The translations under genes were made by a program, and so were the position numbers. Shown piece by piece: positions 53,601 to 61,817 of a stretch of DNA of 64,000 bases; position 1 is the first letter of the stretch; each line of letters opens with the position of its first letter. The notes beneath the pieces were generated by a model. That model was not told the origin of the DNA, made no database searches, and saw only the letters and a list, made by a program, of their open reading frames with translations. This DNA is from Massilia agri (GTDB lineage Bacteria > Pseudomonadota > Gammaproteobacteria > Burkholderiales > Burkholderiaceae_D), in contig NZ_JANUHA010000001.1 in the NCBI RefSeq assembly GCF_024753255.1, positions 62,001-126,000 on the forward strand. Reading direction: 5' to 3'.

Positions 53601-54973
53601 TTCACGAAGGTGAGGTCATTGCGGGCCTGCAGGACGATGTTCGCATTGGTGTCGCGCAGCGCCGTGGGGTCCACCACGGCGTCCTCGTCGCCGGGCATCT
53701 TGTCGAACATGTCGGCGTTGCCGGGCGCGGTCTCGCCGCCGTCGCGCACGACGATGTTCCACGGGTCGAGCAGCCAGGTGCCGCTCTTGCCGCCCTGCTT
53801 GCCCCCGGCCGCGTCGATGCGGATGCCGCCGGTCGAGAGCTCGTGGCCCGAAGTCTCGATCAGGCCGCCGTTGCCGCGTCCCGCGCCGCGCGCCGAGATG
53901 CTGCCGTAGGCGCCGGTGACGCCATCCGACCACAGCACGACCTTGCCGCCCTCGCCCGAGACGAGCGCGTCGGCGCGGATGCGTGCGTCCCTGCCGAACC
54001 AGGTCTGCTGCGCATTGGGCAGTGCGGCGTTCTTGCCTTGATAGTCGCCGCCGGCCAGCACGGTGCCGCCGCCTTGAGCGCCGCTGGCGTCGACCAGGGC
54101 ATTTCCGCCGATGCCGACGCGCGTGCCCAGCAGCTGGATTTCGCCGCCCTTGCCTGCGCCCGTCGCGCTGGTGACGCTGCCCGCCTCCAGCACGGTGTCG
54201 CCGCTCGCCTTCAGGACGATCTTGCCGTTCTCGCCGACCACCGCGCTGTTGGCGTTGACCACGCCGCGCTGGTTGACGAGGGCGCCGTAGATGCCGATAC
54301 GACCGCCGCTGGAGACCACCTGGCCCAGGTTGATGGCGCGGTCCTGGGGAGCCGAAACCACCACGTCGAGGTCGGGATTGTTCGAGTCGACCAGCTTCAC
54401 GCTGCGGCCGGCCGCCAGCACCACCTCGCCGTTCGGCGCGGTGATGATGCCGTTGTTCTCGACGCTGGGCGCGACCAGGAAGACCTTGCCGCCGCCCGGC
54501 GTCGTGATCGCGCCGTCGTTGCGGACCGCGCCCGCGGTGCTGCCCGCCGTGAAGGTCTTCTTCCCGGCCAGGAAATCGCTGTCGCTGATGTTCAGGGTCG
54601 AGGCCACCAGGCCGTTCACGTCCACGCGCGCGCCCTGCCCGAACACGATGCCGTTCGGGTTGATCAGGAAGACCTTGCCGTTCGACTGCAGGGCGCCGAG
54701 GATGCGGCTGGGGTCCTGGCCGACGATGCGGTTCAACACCGCGCTGTCGCTGCCCTGCTGGGTGAAACGGGTCACCTCGCCGGCGTTCACGTTGAAGCTC
54801 TGCCAGTTGATGATGGCGCCGGGCGTGTTCGTGATCGAGAACACGTTGCCCTGCTGGGAGAAGGTCGCCTGGCCGGCCACCACCTGCGGCGAGGTCGGCG
54901 CGGCCTGGGCGCTGCCGTGGCAGGCGGCCACGCAGACGGCGACCCGGGCGAGCTTGACTAATCCGTTCTTCAT
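50663..54973 (-). CDS. TpsA two-partner-secretion exoprotein with Cys-array C-terminus
   Basis: 1436 aa. The signal peptide ends AQAAP. The TPS secretion domain (about 25-270) carries NRIVG (81-85) and the NPNG motif (105-108), which are recognised by TpsB. Residues about 270-950 are beta-helix-type repeats (S-x-GG-x-I/L patterns). Residues 963-1351 contain twenty C-x8-C modules, forty cysteines in all. A Pro/Gln-rich tail ends MYCN. It is preceded by its TpsB gene (9 bp) and followed by fecR in overlap. Likely an adhesin or surface fibre. Confidence 0.92.
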   Translation of the reverse strand: MKNGLVKLARVAVCVAACHGSAQAAPTSPQVVAGQATFSQQGNVFSITNTPGAIINWQSFNVNAGEVTRFTQQGSDSAVLNRIVGQDPSRILGALQSNGKVFLINPNGIVFGQGARVDVNGLVASTLNISDSDFLAGKKTFTAGSTAGAVRNDGAITTPGGGKVFLVAPSVENNGIITAPNGEVVLAAGRSVKLVDSNNPDLDVVVSAPQDRAINLGQVVSSGGRIGIYGALVNQRGVVNANSAVVGENGKIVLKASGDTVLEAGSVTSATGAGKGGEIQLLGTRVGIGGNALVDASGAQGGGTVLAGGDYQGKNAALPNAQQTWFGRDARIRADALVSGEGGKVVLWSDGVTGAYGSISARGAGRGNGGLIETSGHELSTGGIRIDAAGGKQGGKSGTWLLDPWNIVVRDGGETAPGNADMFDKMPGDEDAVVDPTALRDTNANIVLQARNDLTFVNNLDTEHSVRAEAGNDLIVDASISAGGDIDLRAGNRLTLGERGELRSPNYIDLKAERMDLFGRVRGEDGVLPIVSFSTFNNSTPINVRGTDSPGALTLKPSQLANMEAFGISIGNSAHLGAISIDNTLDMGGHLSIDTGGAININAPVVLGDADSRFTATLHPHLGGGAIQIDGAGSITAGRKIALSGGSVRVLGNLTSDAIAIDAGSSGIDLQEGADLNAAGEITLRSNGTLYQNGAASIQAQKLLATGTQVQMLGVNRVGTLAGSASMGNFRFNWRDAMAIGAVADASGVRAYSEVDLTGGALTAGAGIEGAAVFIDADAIRGAGTIKGNFVDLASRGGIGASGSPLRTSAGVLSAWNSQTGSALINIVNDRAVILRDVVQAGAGNSGAISVESFGGLTVTETTGEGQGVMTRSGDISLVTHSPMTIAGNVSTESGNIRLLADNNGALTVTSSARVASGSGNISITGGSTSIAAGSVVVSSPDKLSVTNTNRPDPIPTPPLDTCISNPSTNGCGAVLEAKTRECIANMDGPQCGQVLPTTGACERNPATLGCTVVMERAALLACIQNPKGAGCGAILPPYDTCRNDQNRLGCAVVIEAREKLDACIRNPKGAGCGEILPTYEACKLDGNILGCAPVLLAREQLEACIRNPKGAGCGEILPTIEACKADGNILGCVPVLLAREKLEACILNPKGAGCGEILPTIEACKADGNILGCAPVLLAREQLEACILNPKGAGCGEILPPLEQCRVDGNILGCAPVLARAAFDACLANPTGAGCAGVLPALALCKATPGLEGCTQVLQLTFDACLVTPGDASCVGILPTLSQCVNDKTKAGCQVVLPTLQQCIGSPTLQGCSVQLPKLEQCAVNPNIAGCEAVLPQPDFCGAHPTDPRCTVFNPAPSTQEQGKKPVATAQQAAVNLINTRIPTTQERAPAGPAQSGPGDGGGDGRKPSEKQAGPAQGPNTGAQNEKPAAKMYCN
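50921..52087 (-). repeat. Tandem array of twenty C-x8-C modules within TpsA
   Basis: Each module is C-x8-C plus a 9-12-residue linker. Two module types alternate in the centre: CIxNPKGAGC-GEILP and CKxDGNILGC-APVLLARE. Four successive pairs (about 51340-51780, 129 bp per pair) are nearly identical at DNA level, while the flanking modules have diverged. The first and last cysteine codons are at 52085-52087 and 50921-50923. Confidence 0.9.
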
Positions 54974-54982
54974 GAATCTCTC

Positions 54983-56584
54983 CTAGTAGGCCAGGCCGAC
55001 GCGCACGTGCAGCTTGCCATTGCCGGCGCCTTTGATGACGCCTTCCTTCACTACCGCGCCATAGTCGACCTGCACGCTGGCGTAACGTCCCGCCGCGAAG
55101 CGCAGGCCCAGGCCGCTGCCGGCGATCGTGGTGCTGCGCAGTTCGCCCGGCAGCGCATCGTTGCGCTTGCCCCAGGCGGCATCGATGAAGCCGAGCAGGC
55201 GGCACTGCCAGCCGGCGCGGCTGCACAGGTTCGGGGTATACAGCTCCAGGTTCAGGCCGGCGCCGATGTCGGTGGACAGGGCCCGTTCGTCGAAGCCGCG
55301 CACCGAGGTGCTGCCGCCGGCGCCGAACTGCTCGCCCGAGACCAGGGCGTCGCCGCTGTACTGCCCGTTGGCCAGCACGCGGGCCTGCCAGTCGCTTGTG
55401 CCCAGTGCGCGGGTCCAGGCGCCGGCCAGGCGCAGCGCCGTGTAGCCGGGCTTGGCGCCTGCGCGCGCGGCCTCGAAGTCCTCCTTGCCGCCGCGCGAGC
55501 CGCCCGGGATGTTGCGCAGCAGGGTCGCCGAGAAGTTGGCCTCGCCACTGTCCAGGCCGACGCGGCCGATGTAGCCGATGCTGATGGGGCGCACCGTGAC
55601 GTCGTTGCCGAAGTCCTGGTTGAAGAAGACCACGCTGTTCTTGTAGGCCTTGGTCTCGAAGCCGTAGACGACGCGGCCTTCCAGCTCACGCCCGCCGATG
55701 TCGCGCTTGGGCAATACCTGGCTGTAGCGCGCGCCATAGACGGCGCCGCGCCCGCTGACGGCCAGGTCGAACAGGCCGGCCGTCACCACGCCGGAATCGA
55801 CGTCCGAGTAGCTGGCGTAGAGGTCGAGCGCCCCGCCCTGCGCGTAGAAGGGCAGGTGGTAGCCGATGCCCCAGACGCCGACCTGCGAGGGTTCCTCGAC
55901 GGTGGTGGTGTACTGCAGGCTGGCCACGTGGTCGCGTCCCCACAGGTTGGCATGCTGGAGCACGGCGCCGGCGTGGGTCTTGCCCGTCTCGCCCGTGCCA
56001 GTGTTGTCGAAGTTGGCCATGACGGTCCACGGCCGCTCGTCGACTACCTCGATGCGGGCATCGACCGTGTCCTCGAGCTGGCCGCCCTCGAGGCTCAGCT
56101 TGACGCGCTTGGCCGGGTTCTCGTTGGCCAGCTTCAGGTTGGCCGACACCTGTTTCAGGTTCGGGGTCTCGCCTTCACGCAGAGCGGGCAGGCTGCGGCG
56201 GATATTGGCGGTATCAAAAACGCGGTTGCCGCTGACCGTCACCTTGCCGACCTTCGTCTGCGCCACGTCCAGGCGCACCACGCCGCCATTGAGTTCCTGC
56301 TCGGGCAGCCGGACCGTGACCACGTTGTAGCCGCGCGCGTGGTAGAGGCTTTCCAGGGCTTCGAGGGCGCGCTGGACGTCGCCGAAGTCGCGCGCCGGGC
56401 CGGTGAAGGGCGCCACGGCGCGTTCCACCTCGTCCTGGGCGAGCAGCGTATTGCCGCCGACCTCGAAGCGGGTGATCGTGAAGCGGACCACGTCGTCTGC
56501 GGGCGCAGCCTCCTGTGCCCAGGCCGCGCTGACGGCCACGGCAAGCACGGAGCCTGCGAACAGGCGTGCAAAGCGTTGTTTCAT
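54983..56584 (-). CDS. TpsB outer-membrane transporter (ShlB/FhaC family)
   Basis: 533 aa. The signal peptide ends AWA, followed by POTRA domains (about 33-180: FEVGGNTLL, LYHARGYNVVTVRLPEQEL, VTVSGNRVF) and a 16-strand barrel. The L6 motif is VRGFDE (about residue 428). The C-terminus VRVGLAY ends in Tyr rather than Phe. It secretes the adjacent TpsA. Confidence 0.94.
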   Translation of the reverse strand: MKQRFARLFAGSVLAVAVSAAWAQEAAPADDVVRFTITRFEVGGNTLLAQDEVERAVAPFTGPARDFGDVQRALEALESLYHARGYNVVTVRLPEQELNGGVVRLDVAQTKVGKVTVSGNRVFDTANIRRSLPALREGETPNLKQVSANLKLANENPAKRVKLSLEGGQLEDTVDARIEVVDERPWTVMANFDNTGTGETGKTHAGAVLQHANLWGRDHVASLQYTTTVEEPSQVGVWGIGYHLPFYAQGGALDLYASYSDVDSGVVTAGLFDLAVSGRGAVYGARYSQVLPKRDIGGRELEGRVVYGFETKAYKNSVVFFNQDFGNDVTVRPISIGYIGRVGLDSGEANFSATLLRNIPGGSRGGKEDFEAARAGAKPGYTALRLAGAWTRALGTSDWQARVLANGQYSGDALVSGEQFGAGGSTSVRGFDERALSTDIGAGLNLELYTPNLCSRAGWQCRLLGFIDAAWGKRNDALPGELRSTTIAGSGLGLRFAAGRYASVQVDYGAVVKEGVIKGAGNGKLHVRVGLAY

Positions 56585-56795
56585 CGGTTTTGCTTTATGA
56601 GGAGTCGTATTGTTCGGTTTTTCTTATAACCGCAGACCGAGCCATTGCCGGATGGGGGACCACAGGGCTCGATAGCAGTTTACCGAGCTTCTTGTTGCAA
56701 TGGAGAAAAATTGAGGGCAATCTGGAAACTTCCCCCTCGGGAAGGGGGAAGACGCGTCATGCATGTTGCATGGGTGACACACCCACGCCGCATGA

Positions 56796-59060
56796 CTATT
56801 TGCTGTCGAAAGTGGTCACGCCATCCCAGTCCACACCCGGTGGGTGGGCCCGGTAGTGGGCGATGCGTTCGAGGTATAGCGCGTACAGGCCGCGTGCGGG
56901 ATGGCGGGCCGCGAGGGCGGCGATGGCCTGCTCGGCCGCATTCCACTGCTGGGCGCGGACCTGGGCCAGCGCGGCCTCCCATTGCGCCACTTCTTCCAGC
57001 ACCCCGGCGGCCAGGTCGGCCGGTTTGCCGAGCGGCTCGAAGATCGCGACCGGCTCGTTCTTGCCCTTCACGCGCACCAGGTCCAGCTCACGCCAGGCGA
57101 ACTCCGGCGCTTGCTGCCGGGTGGCCACGCCGACGGCGATGCCGACGCCATAGACCTTGGTGATGCCTTCCAGGCGCGCGCCGAGGTTCACCGCGTCGCC
57201 CATGACGGTGTAGGCGCGGCGGATCTTCGAGCCCATGTCGCCCACGTGCATGGGGCCGGTGTTCAGGCCGATGCCGATCCTCAGCTCGGGCCAGCCGCGC
57301 GCAAGGAAGTCGCGGTTCAGGCGCGCCGCGCTGTCCTGCATCAGGAGGGCCGTGGCGACGGCCCGGCTGGCGTGGTCCGGGAAGCTCACCGGCGCGCCCC
57401 AGAAGGCCATCACGGCGTCGCCGATGTACTTGTCGAGCGTGCCCTGGTGGCTGGAGCGGATGTCCTCGGACATCGCGGTGAGATAGAGGTTGATGTACTC
57501 GCGCAGCTCCTTCGGGCTCAATCCCTCGGAGATGGTGGTGAAGCCGCGCACGTCGACGAACATGACGGTCAGCTCGCGGCTCTCGCCGTCCATATTGTAG
57601 GCTTCCGGGTCCTCGGCCATGCGCTCGACCAGCTCGGGCGCCACGTATTCGCCGAAGCGCGACACCAGCGCCCTACCCTTGCGCACCTCGAAGAACCAGC
57701 CCCAGGCCAGGTTCAGCACGAACAGGGTGGCCACCAGCAGCAGGCAGATGAAGACGTTCAGGATGACGTCGTACCGGCTGTACATCAGGTAGTTGAAACC
57801 TGCGCAGGCGACGAAGGCGGCCGCCGCCAGCAGCACCGACCAGGCGGGGCTGAGCACGGCCAGCAGCAGGGCCAGCGCGACGCCGAGCGCCGCCACCAGC
57901 ATCGTCTCGACCGGCTGCGCCCAGTACGGACGGACCTTGAAGCGCCCGTCCAGCATCGACTTGATCATGTTGGCGTGGATTTCGACCCCGGGGTATTCGG
58001 CATTCACCGGCGTGGCGCGCAGGTCCTGCAGGCCGGGCGCCGTGGTGCCGACCAGGACGATGGTCCCCTCCAGCACGTCTTTCGCCACCTTTCCATTCAG
58101 GACGTCCGCCGCCGACACGTAGCGGAAGGCCCCGCCGCCGGGGCCGCCGGGGCCGCGGAACTGGACGGTGGCGATCATCCCCTCGCCGACCGGGAAGGAC
58201 ACCGGCTTGCGGTCGACCCACATCTGCATCGTGTCGAACGCCGACGCGTCGCGGTCGGCCTGGGACAGGGTATCCACGGTGCCGACCATCTTCGGCTTGA
58301 TTGCGGTGGCACCCAGTGCGGTGGCAAGCGTCGCCGCCGACAGCGACGGATAGTAGCCGTCGCCGATCCTGAACAGCACGGGCGAGGAGCGCACCAGGCC
58401 ATCGGCATCGGTCGTGGCGGTAAACACCCCGGCGCCCGCAGCGGCTTCCTGCAGGCGCGCGATGTTCGCTTCGTAGCCGTTGACGGTGTAGGCGTTGCCG
58501 ACGCGCCCGTTCAGGAAGTCCGTCGTGAACGCGGGCTCCGGCAGCACGCCCTTGCGCTGGCCCTCGGAAAGGTTAAAACCCAGCACCACCGGCTGGCCGC
58601 GCAGCGCCTCGGCGAACATGCCGTCGTAGTCCAGCGCCGGCTCCAGGCGCTTGATTTCGTCCTTGAGCCCGGGGATTCCCTTCAGCTCGCGGTTCGCCAG
58701 TTGCGCCAGCACATCGTAGCCCGAGCTGGTGTCCGGCTCAGGGAAGGAGACGTCGAAGCCCACCGCGCTGACTTCGTAGTGGCGCGTGAGCTGCTCGACC
58801 AGCTTCGCCATCACGTTGCGGCTCCAGGGGAAGCGTCCGACCTCGGTCAGGCTCTTGCTGTCGATATCGACAATGACGATGCCCGGCTCGAGCGCGAACG
58901 GTTCGAGGCGCATGCGCAGGTCGGAGATGATCGTGTCCTGGCGCGCGATGGTGTGGCTGGTCCACACGTCCAGGGTGTAGAGCACGGCGGCGAGGGTCAG
59001 GAGCAGGCCGAGCGCCCAGCGCCCGCCGTAGCGCAAGAGCATCTGCCGGATCCGTCCCAT
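56796..59060 (-). CDS. CHASE2-domain class III adenylate cyclase
   Basis: 754 aa. TM helix 1 (about 12-30) is followed by a periplasmic CHASE2 domain (about 35-365; IVIVDIDSKSLTEVGRFPW, VGFDVSFPEPD). Three TM helices (about 380-450) come next, then the cyclase domain (about 490-650): MFVDVRGFTTISE with metal Asp residues, LDKYIGDAVMAFWGAP with the adenine-selecting Lys, and RRAYTVMGDAVNLGARLE with Thr at the second specificity site. This supports ATP rather than GTP. It is 9 bp after the HD-GYP gene and upstream of tpsB. Confidence 0.93.
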   Translation of the reverse strand: MGRIRQMLLRYGGRWALGLLLTLAAVLYTLDVWTSHTIARQDTIISDLRMRLEPFALEPGIVIVDIDSKSLTEVGRFPWSRNVMAKLVEQLTRHYEVSAVGFDVSFPEPDTSSGYDVLAQLANRELKGIPGLKDEIKRLEPALDYDGMFAEALRGQPVVLGFNLSEGQRKGVLPEPAFTTDFLNGRVGNAYTVNGYEANIARLQEAAAGAGVFTATTDADGLVRSSPVLFRIGDGYYPSLSAATLATALGATAIKPKMVGTVDTLSQADRDASAFDTMQMWVDRKPVSFPVGEGMIATVQFRGPGGPGGGAFRYVSAADVLNGKVAKDVLEGTIVLVGTTAPGLQDLRATPVNAEYPGVEIHANMIKSMLDGRFKVRPYWAQPVETMLVAALGVALALLLAVLSPAWSVLLAAAAFVACAGFNYLMYSRYDVILNVFICLLLVATLFVLNLAWGWFFEVRKGRALVSRFGEYVAPELVERMAEDPEAYNMDGESRELTVMFVDVRGFTTISEGLSPKELREYINLYLTAMSEDIRSSHQGTLDKYIGDAVMAFWGAPVSFPDHASRAVATALLMQDSAARLNRDFLARGWPELRIGIGLNTGPMHVGDMGSKIRRAYTVMGDAVNLGARLEGITKVYGVGIAVGVATRQQAPEFAWRELDLVRVKGKNEPVAIFEPLGKPADLAAGVLEEVAQWEAALAQVRAQQWNAAEQAIAALAARHPARGLYALYLERIAHYRAHPPGVDWDGVTTFDSK

Positions 59061-59069
59061 GCCCTCCCC

Positions 59070-60689
59070 TTACGGCCGGTAACCCGGGATCGTGGACTCG
59101 TCCACTTCGTCGATCTGGTGGGCGTCCATGTTCTTGTGCGCGAACTGCAGGTAGACGCGGTTGCGCACGAAGATGTCGAACAGGTCCGGGTCGATGTGGC
59201 CGTTGAGGGCGAAGCGGCCCAGGATGTGCAGCGACTCGGACAGCTTCTTGCCCTTCTTGTAGGGCCGGTCGCAGGCGGTGAGCGCCTCGAAGATATCGGC
59301 GATCGCCATGATGCGCGCCTGCACCGACATCTGCTCGCGCGTGAGGCCGCGCGGGTAACCCTTGCCGTCCATGCGCTCGTGGTGGCCGCCCGCGTATTCC
59401 GGCACGTTCTTGAGGTGCTTGGGCCAGGGCAGCGACTCCAGCATCCGGATCGTGACGTCGATGTGGTTGTTGATGATCTTGCGCTCGTCGTCGGTCAGGG
59501 TGCCGAAGCGCACCGTCAGGTTGTGGACCTCGTTCTCGCTCAGGAAGGCTTGTTCCTGGCCGCCCGGCGCCGTCCAGCGATACTGGGCGATGCGGCGCAC
59601 GCGCTCCTGGTCGTCGGGCGACATGCCCTCGCCGCCCACATTGGCGCGGCGCAGGAATTCGCGGTCGGCCCGGATGCGCGCCTGCTCGGAAGCCAGGCGG
59701 TCCTCGATCGCCGCATGGTTCGCATCCGGTTCGCACTTGGCGCGCAGGGCGTGGATCTCGGCATCGCGCAGCAGCACCTCGAAGCGGGTGTCGACCAGGT
59801 GGATGCGGTCGAAAATGGTTTCCAGCTTGGTCGACTTGTCGACGATGTGGACCGGGGTCGTGATCTTGCCGCAGTCGTGCAGCAGGCCCGCCAGCCATAG
59901 CTCCTTGCGGTCCGCATCGCTCATGCGGAAGGCCGCCATCGGGCCCTCGCTGGTGGCGTGCACGGCCTCGGCCAGCATCATGGTCAGCTCCGGCACGAAC
60001 TGGCAGTGGCGCCCGGTGTAGGGGGACTTCTCGTCGATCCCGATGTTGATCAGGTTGACCAGGGCTTCCAGCAGGTTCTCGAGCTGCGCGATCAGGAGCT
60101 GGTTGGTGAGGGCCACCGCGGCCTGGGTCGCGAGCGCTTCGATGAAGCGCTGGTCGGTCTGGGAAAAGGCGCGGATGCCGCCTGTCTCCGGATCCTTGGC
60201 ATTGATCAGCTGGAGCACGCCCAGCAGCTCGCCCTCGTGGTCGGTCATCGGCACCGTCAGGAAGGACTGCGAGTGGTAGCCGAAGGCCGCATCGAAGGAA
60301 CGCATGCCCGAGAAGTTGAACACGTCCGCCTTGTAGACGTCCTCGATGTTCACCGACTGGTTGAAGTTGGCGGCATAGGCGGCCACCGAGGCCAGGTTCT
60401 TGTTGCCGTAGCTGTCGCACAGCGGCACCGGCGCGATGTCGATCGGCCGCCCGCTCACGCCGCCCTGGTAGATGCCGAGGGTGTCGTTGATCGAGATGTG
60501 GTAGCACAGGCTGCGCCGGTCTTCGCTCGGGCGGTACAGGGTGCCGCCGTCGGCGTCGGTCATGTGCTTGGCCACGCGCAGGATGCGGTCGAGCAGCGCG
60601 GCGGTGTCGTGCGTATCCCCGAGCGCCACGCTGACTTCGGTGAGCTGGTGCAGGCGTTGCGCGATTTGTGAGGGGTTCAGCTCTTGCAT
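59070..60689 (-). CDS. GAF-HD-GYP cyclic-di-GMP phosphodiesterase
   Basis: 539 aa. The N-terminal GAF domain (about 20-190) senses an unknown ligand. The HD-GYP domain has H271-D272 in LLHDCGKI and HHERMDGKGYPRGL (about 433-446), the metal and GYP motifs. An insertion of about 120 residues between the HD and HHE segments is longer than usual. The ATG at 60689 is supported by the family start (MQELNPSQIAQRLHQL); its ribosome binding site is weak. It is the first gene of the minus-strand signalling/secretion block. Confidence 0.92.
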   Translation of the reverse strand: MQELNPSQIAQRLHQLTEVSVALGDTHDTAALLDRILRVAKHMTDADGGTLYRPSEDRRSLCYHISINDTLGIYQGGVSGRPIDIAPVPLCDSYGNKNLASVAAYAANFNQSVNIEDVYKADVFNFSGMRSFDAAFGYHSQSFLTVPMTDHEGELLGVLQLINAKDPETGGIRAFSQTDQRFIEALATQAAVALTNQLLIAQLENLLEALVNLINIGIDEKSPYTGRHCQFVPELTMMLAEAVHATSEGPMAAFRMSDADRKELWLAGLLHDCGKITTPVHIVDKSTKLETIFDRIHLVDTRFEVLLRDAEIHALRAKCEPDANHAAIEDRLASEQARIRADREFLRRANVGGEGMSPDDQERVRRIAQYRWTAPGGQEQAFLSENEVHNLTVRFGTLTDDERKIINNHIDVTIRMLESLPWPKHLKNVPEYAGGHHERMDGKGYPRGLTREQMSVQARIMAIADIFEALTACDRPYKKGKKLSESLHILGRFALNGHIDPDLFDIFVRNRVYLQFAHKNMDAHQIDEVDESTIPGYRP

Positions 60690-60929
60690 GGTAGGTGCTC
60701 GGACAGCTCGATGAGGCGGGTTCGATATGCATATCAGACTGTTACAACAGACATTTTCTTGTGAAAAAGTCTTTTGCCAGTCGGTAATTTCCGAAGTGTA
60801 GCTTTGTTGTGTTCTCCTGTATATGCTCCATCGGATAATTACAATTTTTCGGCCAAGGAATGCCACAAACTGGCTATCATTCGCGATGTTTCAGAAAAAT
60901 AACTAAACCGAGTCCGGCTGGGAGTAGAG

Positions 60930-61817
60930 ATGAAATTCCGTTTCTGGGGGGTGCGGGGATCGATTCCGTCCCCAGGCCCGCGTACCGCGCGTTACGGCGG
61001 CAACACCACCTGCATCGAGGTGAGGACCGACGACGGCACCCTCATCATCCTCGACGGCGGCACCGGCCTGTTCCCGCTGGCCCAGCACCTGCTGGGAAAA
61101 CTCCCGGTGCATGCCAACATCTTCATCACCCACAGCCATTGGGACCACATCCACGGCCTGCCCTTCTTCACGCCGCTCTTCATCAAGGGCAGCCGGGTGC
61201 GCCTGCATGGCGCCCATGACCCGGTCACCGGGCATGGCATCGAGCACGTCATGGGCGTGCAGCTGCAGAACAGCTACTTCCCCGTCAGCGAAACCCAGAT
61301 GGACGCGACCATCGAGTACCGGACGCTCGACATCGGGGTGCCGATCGAGGTGGGCGACGCGCAGGTACAGAACGTGGTCATGAACCACCCGGTCACCAAC
61401 CTGGGCTACCGAATTGCTTGCCGCGGCCGCTCGCTCTTCTTCACCGGCGACCACGAGCCCTGGCACAATCCCTACGCCCCGGACGACCCGGCCTTCGACG
61501 CCTGCGAGGCGCACCTGGCGGCGCGCCAGGACGCCATCGACGCCGCCATGCGCGGCGTGGACGCCCTGATCGTCGACTGCTCGTACACGCGCGAGGAATA
61601 CCCGTCCAAGGCCGGCTGGGGCCATGGCACCTTCGATGCCGCGATCGAGATGGCGCTGCGCGTGGGCGCGAAGCACCTCTACTGCACCCACCACGAACCG
61701 ACCCGCAGCGACGACGACCTGGAGGCGGCCTTCGCCGACGTGCTGGCGCGCCACCGCGAACACCTGGGCGGCCTGCAGGTGCACCTGGCCTTCGAGGGAC
61801 TCGAGGTCGCGCTGTGA
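60930..61817 (+). CDS. Metallo-beta-lactamase-fold hydrolase
   Basis: 295 aa. The zinc motif is H68-x-H70-x-D72-H73 in THSHWDHIHGLPFF. FFTGDHEPW gives the bridging Asp and CTHHEPTRSD a later His. The start MKFRFWGVRGSIPSPG is typical of a subgroup found with signalling genes and related to cyclic-nucleotide phosphodiesterases. The stop overlaps the GTG of the ATPase gene, so the two act together or are co-expressed. Confidence 0.88.
   Translation: MKFRFWGVRGSIPSPGPRTARYGGNTTCIEVRTDDGTLIILDGGTGLFPLAQHLLGKLPVHANIFITHSHWDHIHGLPFFTPLFIKGSRVRLHGAHDPVTGHGIEHVMGVQLQNSYFPVSETQMDATIEYRTLDIGVPIEVGDAQVQNVVMNHPVTNLGYRIACRGRSLFFTGDHEPWHNPYAPDDPAFDACEAHLAARQDAIDAAMRGVDALIVDCSYTREEYPSKAGWGHGTFDAAIEMALRVGAKHLYCTHHEPTRSDDDLEAAFADVLARHREHLGGLQVHLAFEGLEVAL

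Noticed and set aside
50462..54961. 1499-codon open frame antisense to the TpsA gene
   Set aside because: Composition is V/A/G/R/H/D-rich with no domains. It mirrors the high-GC codon pattern of the real gene, which has a signal peptide, TPS domain and operon context.
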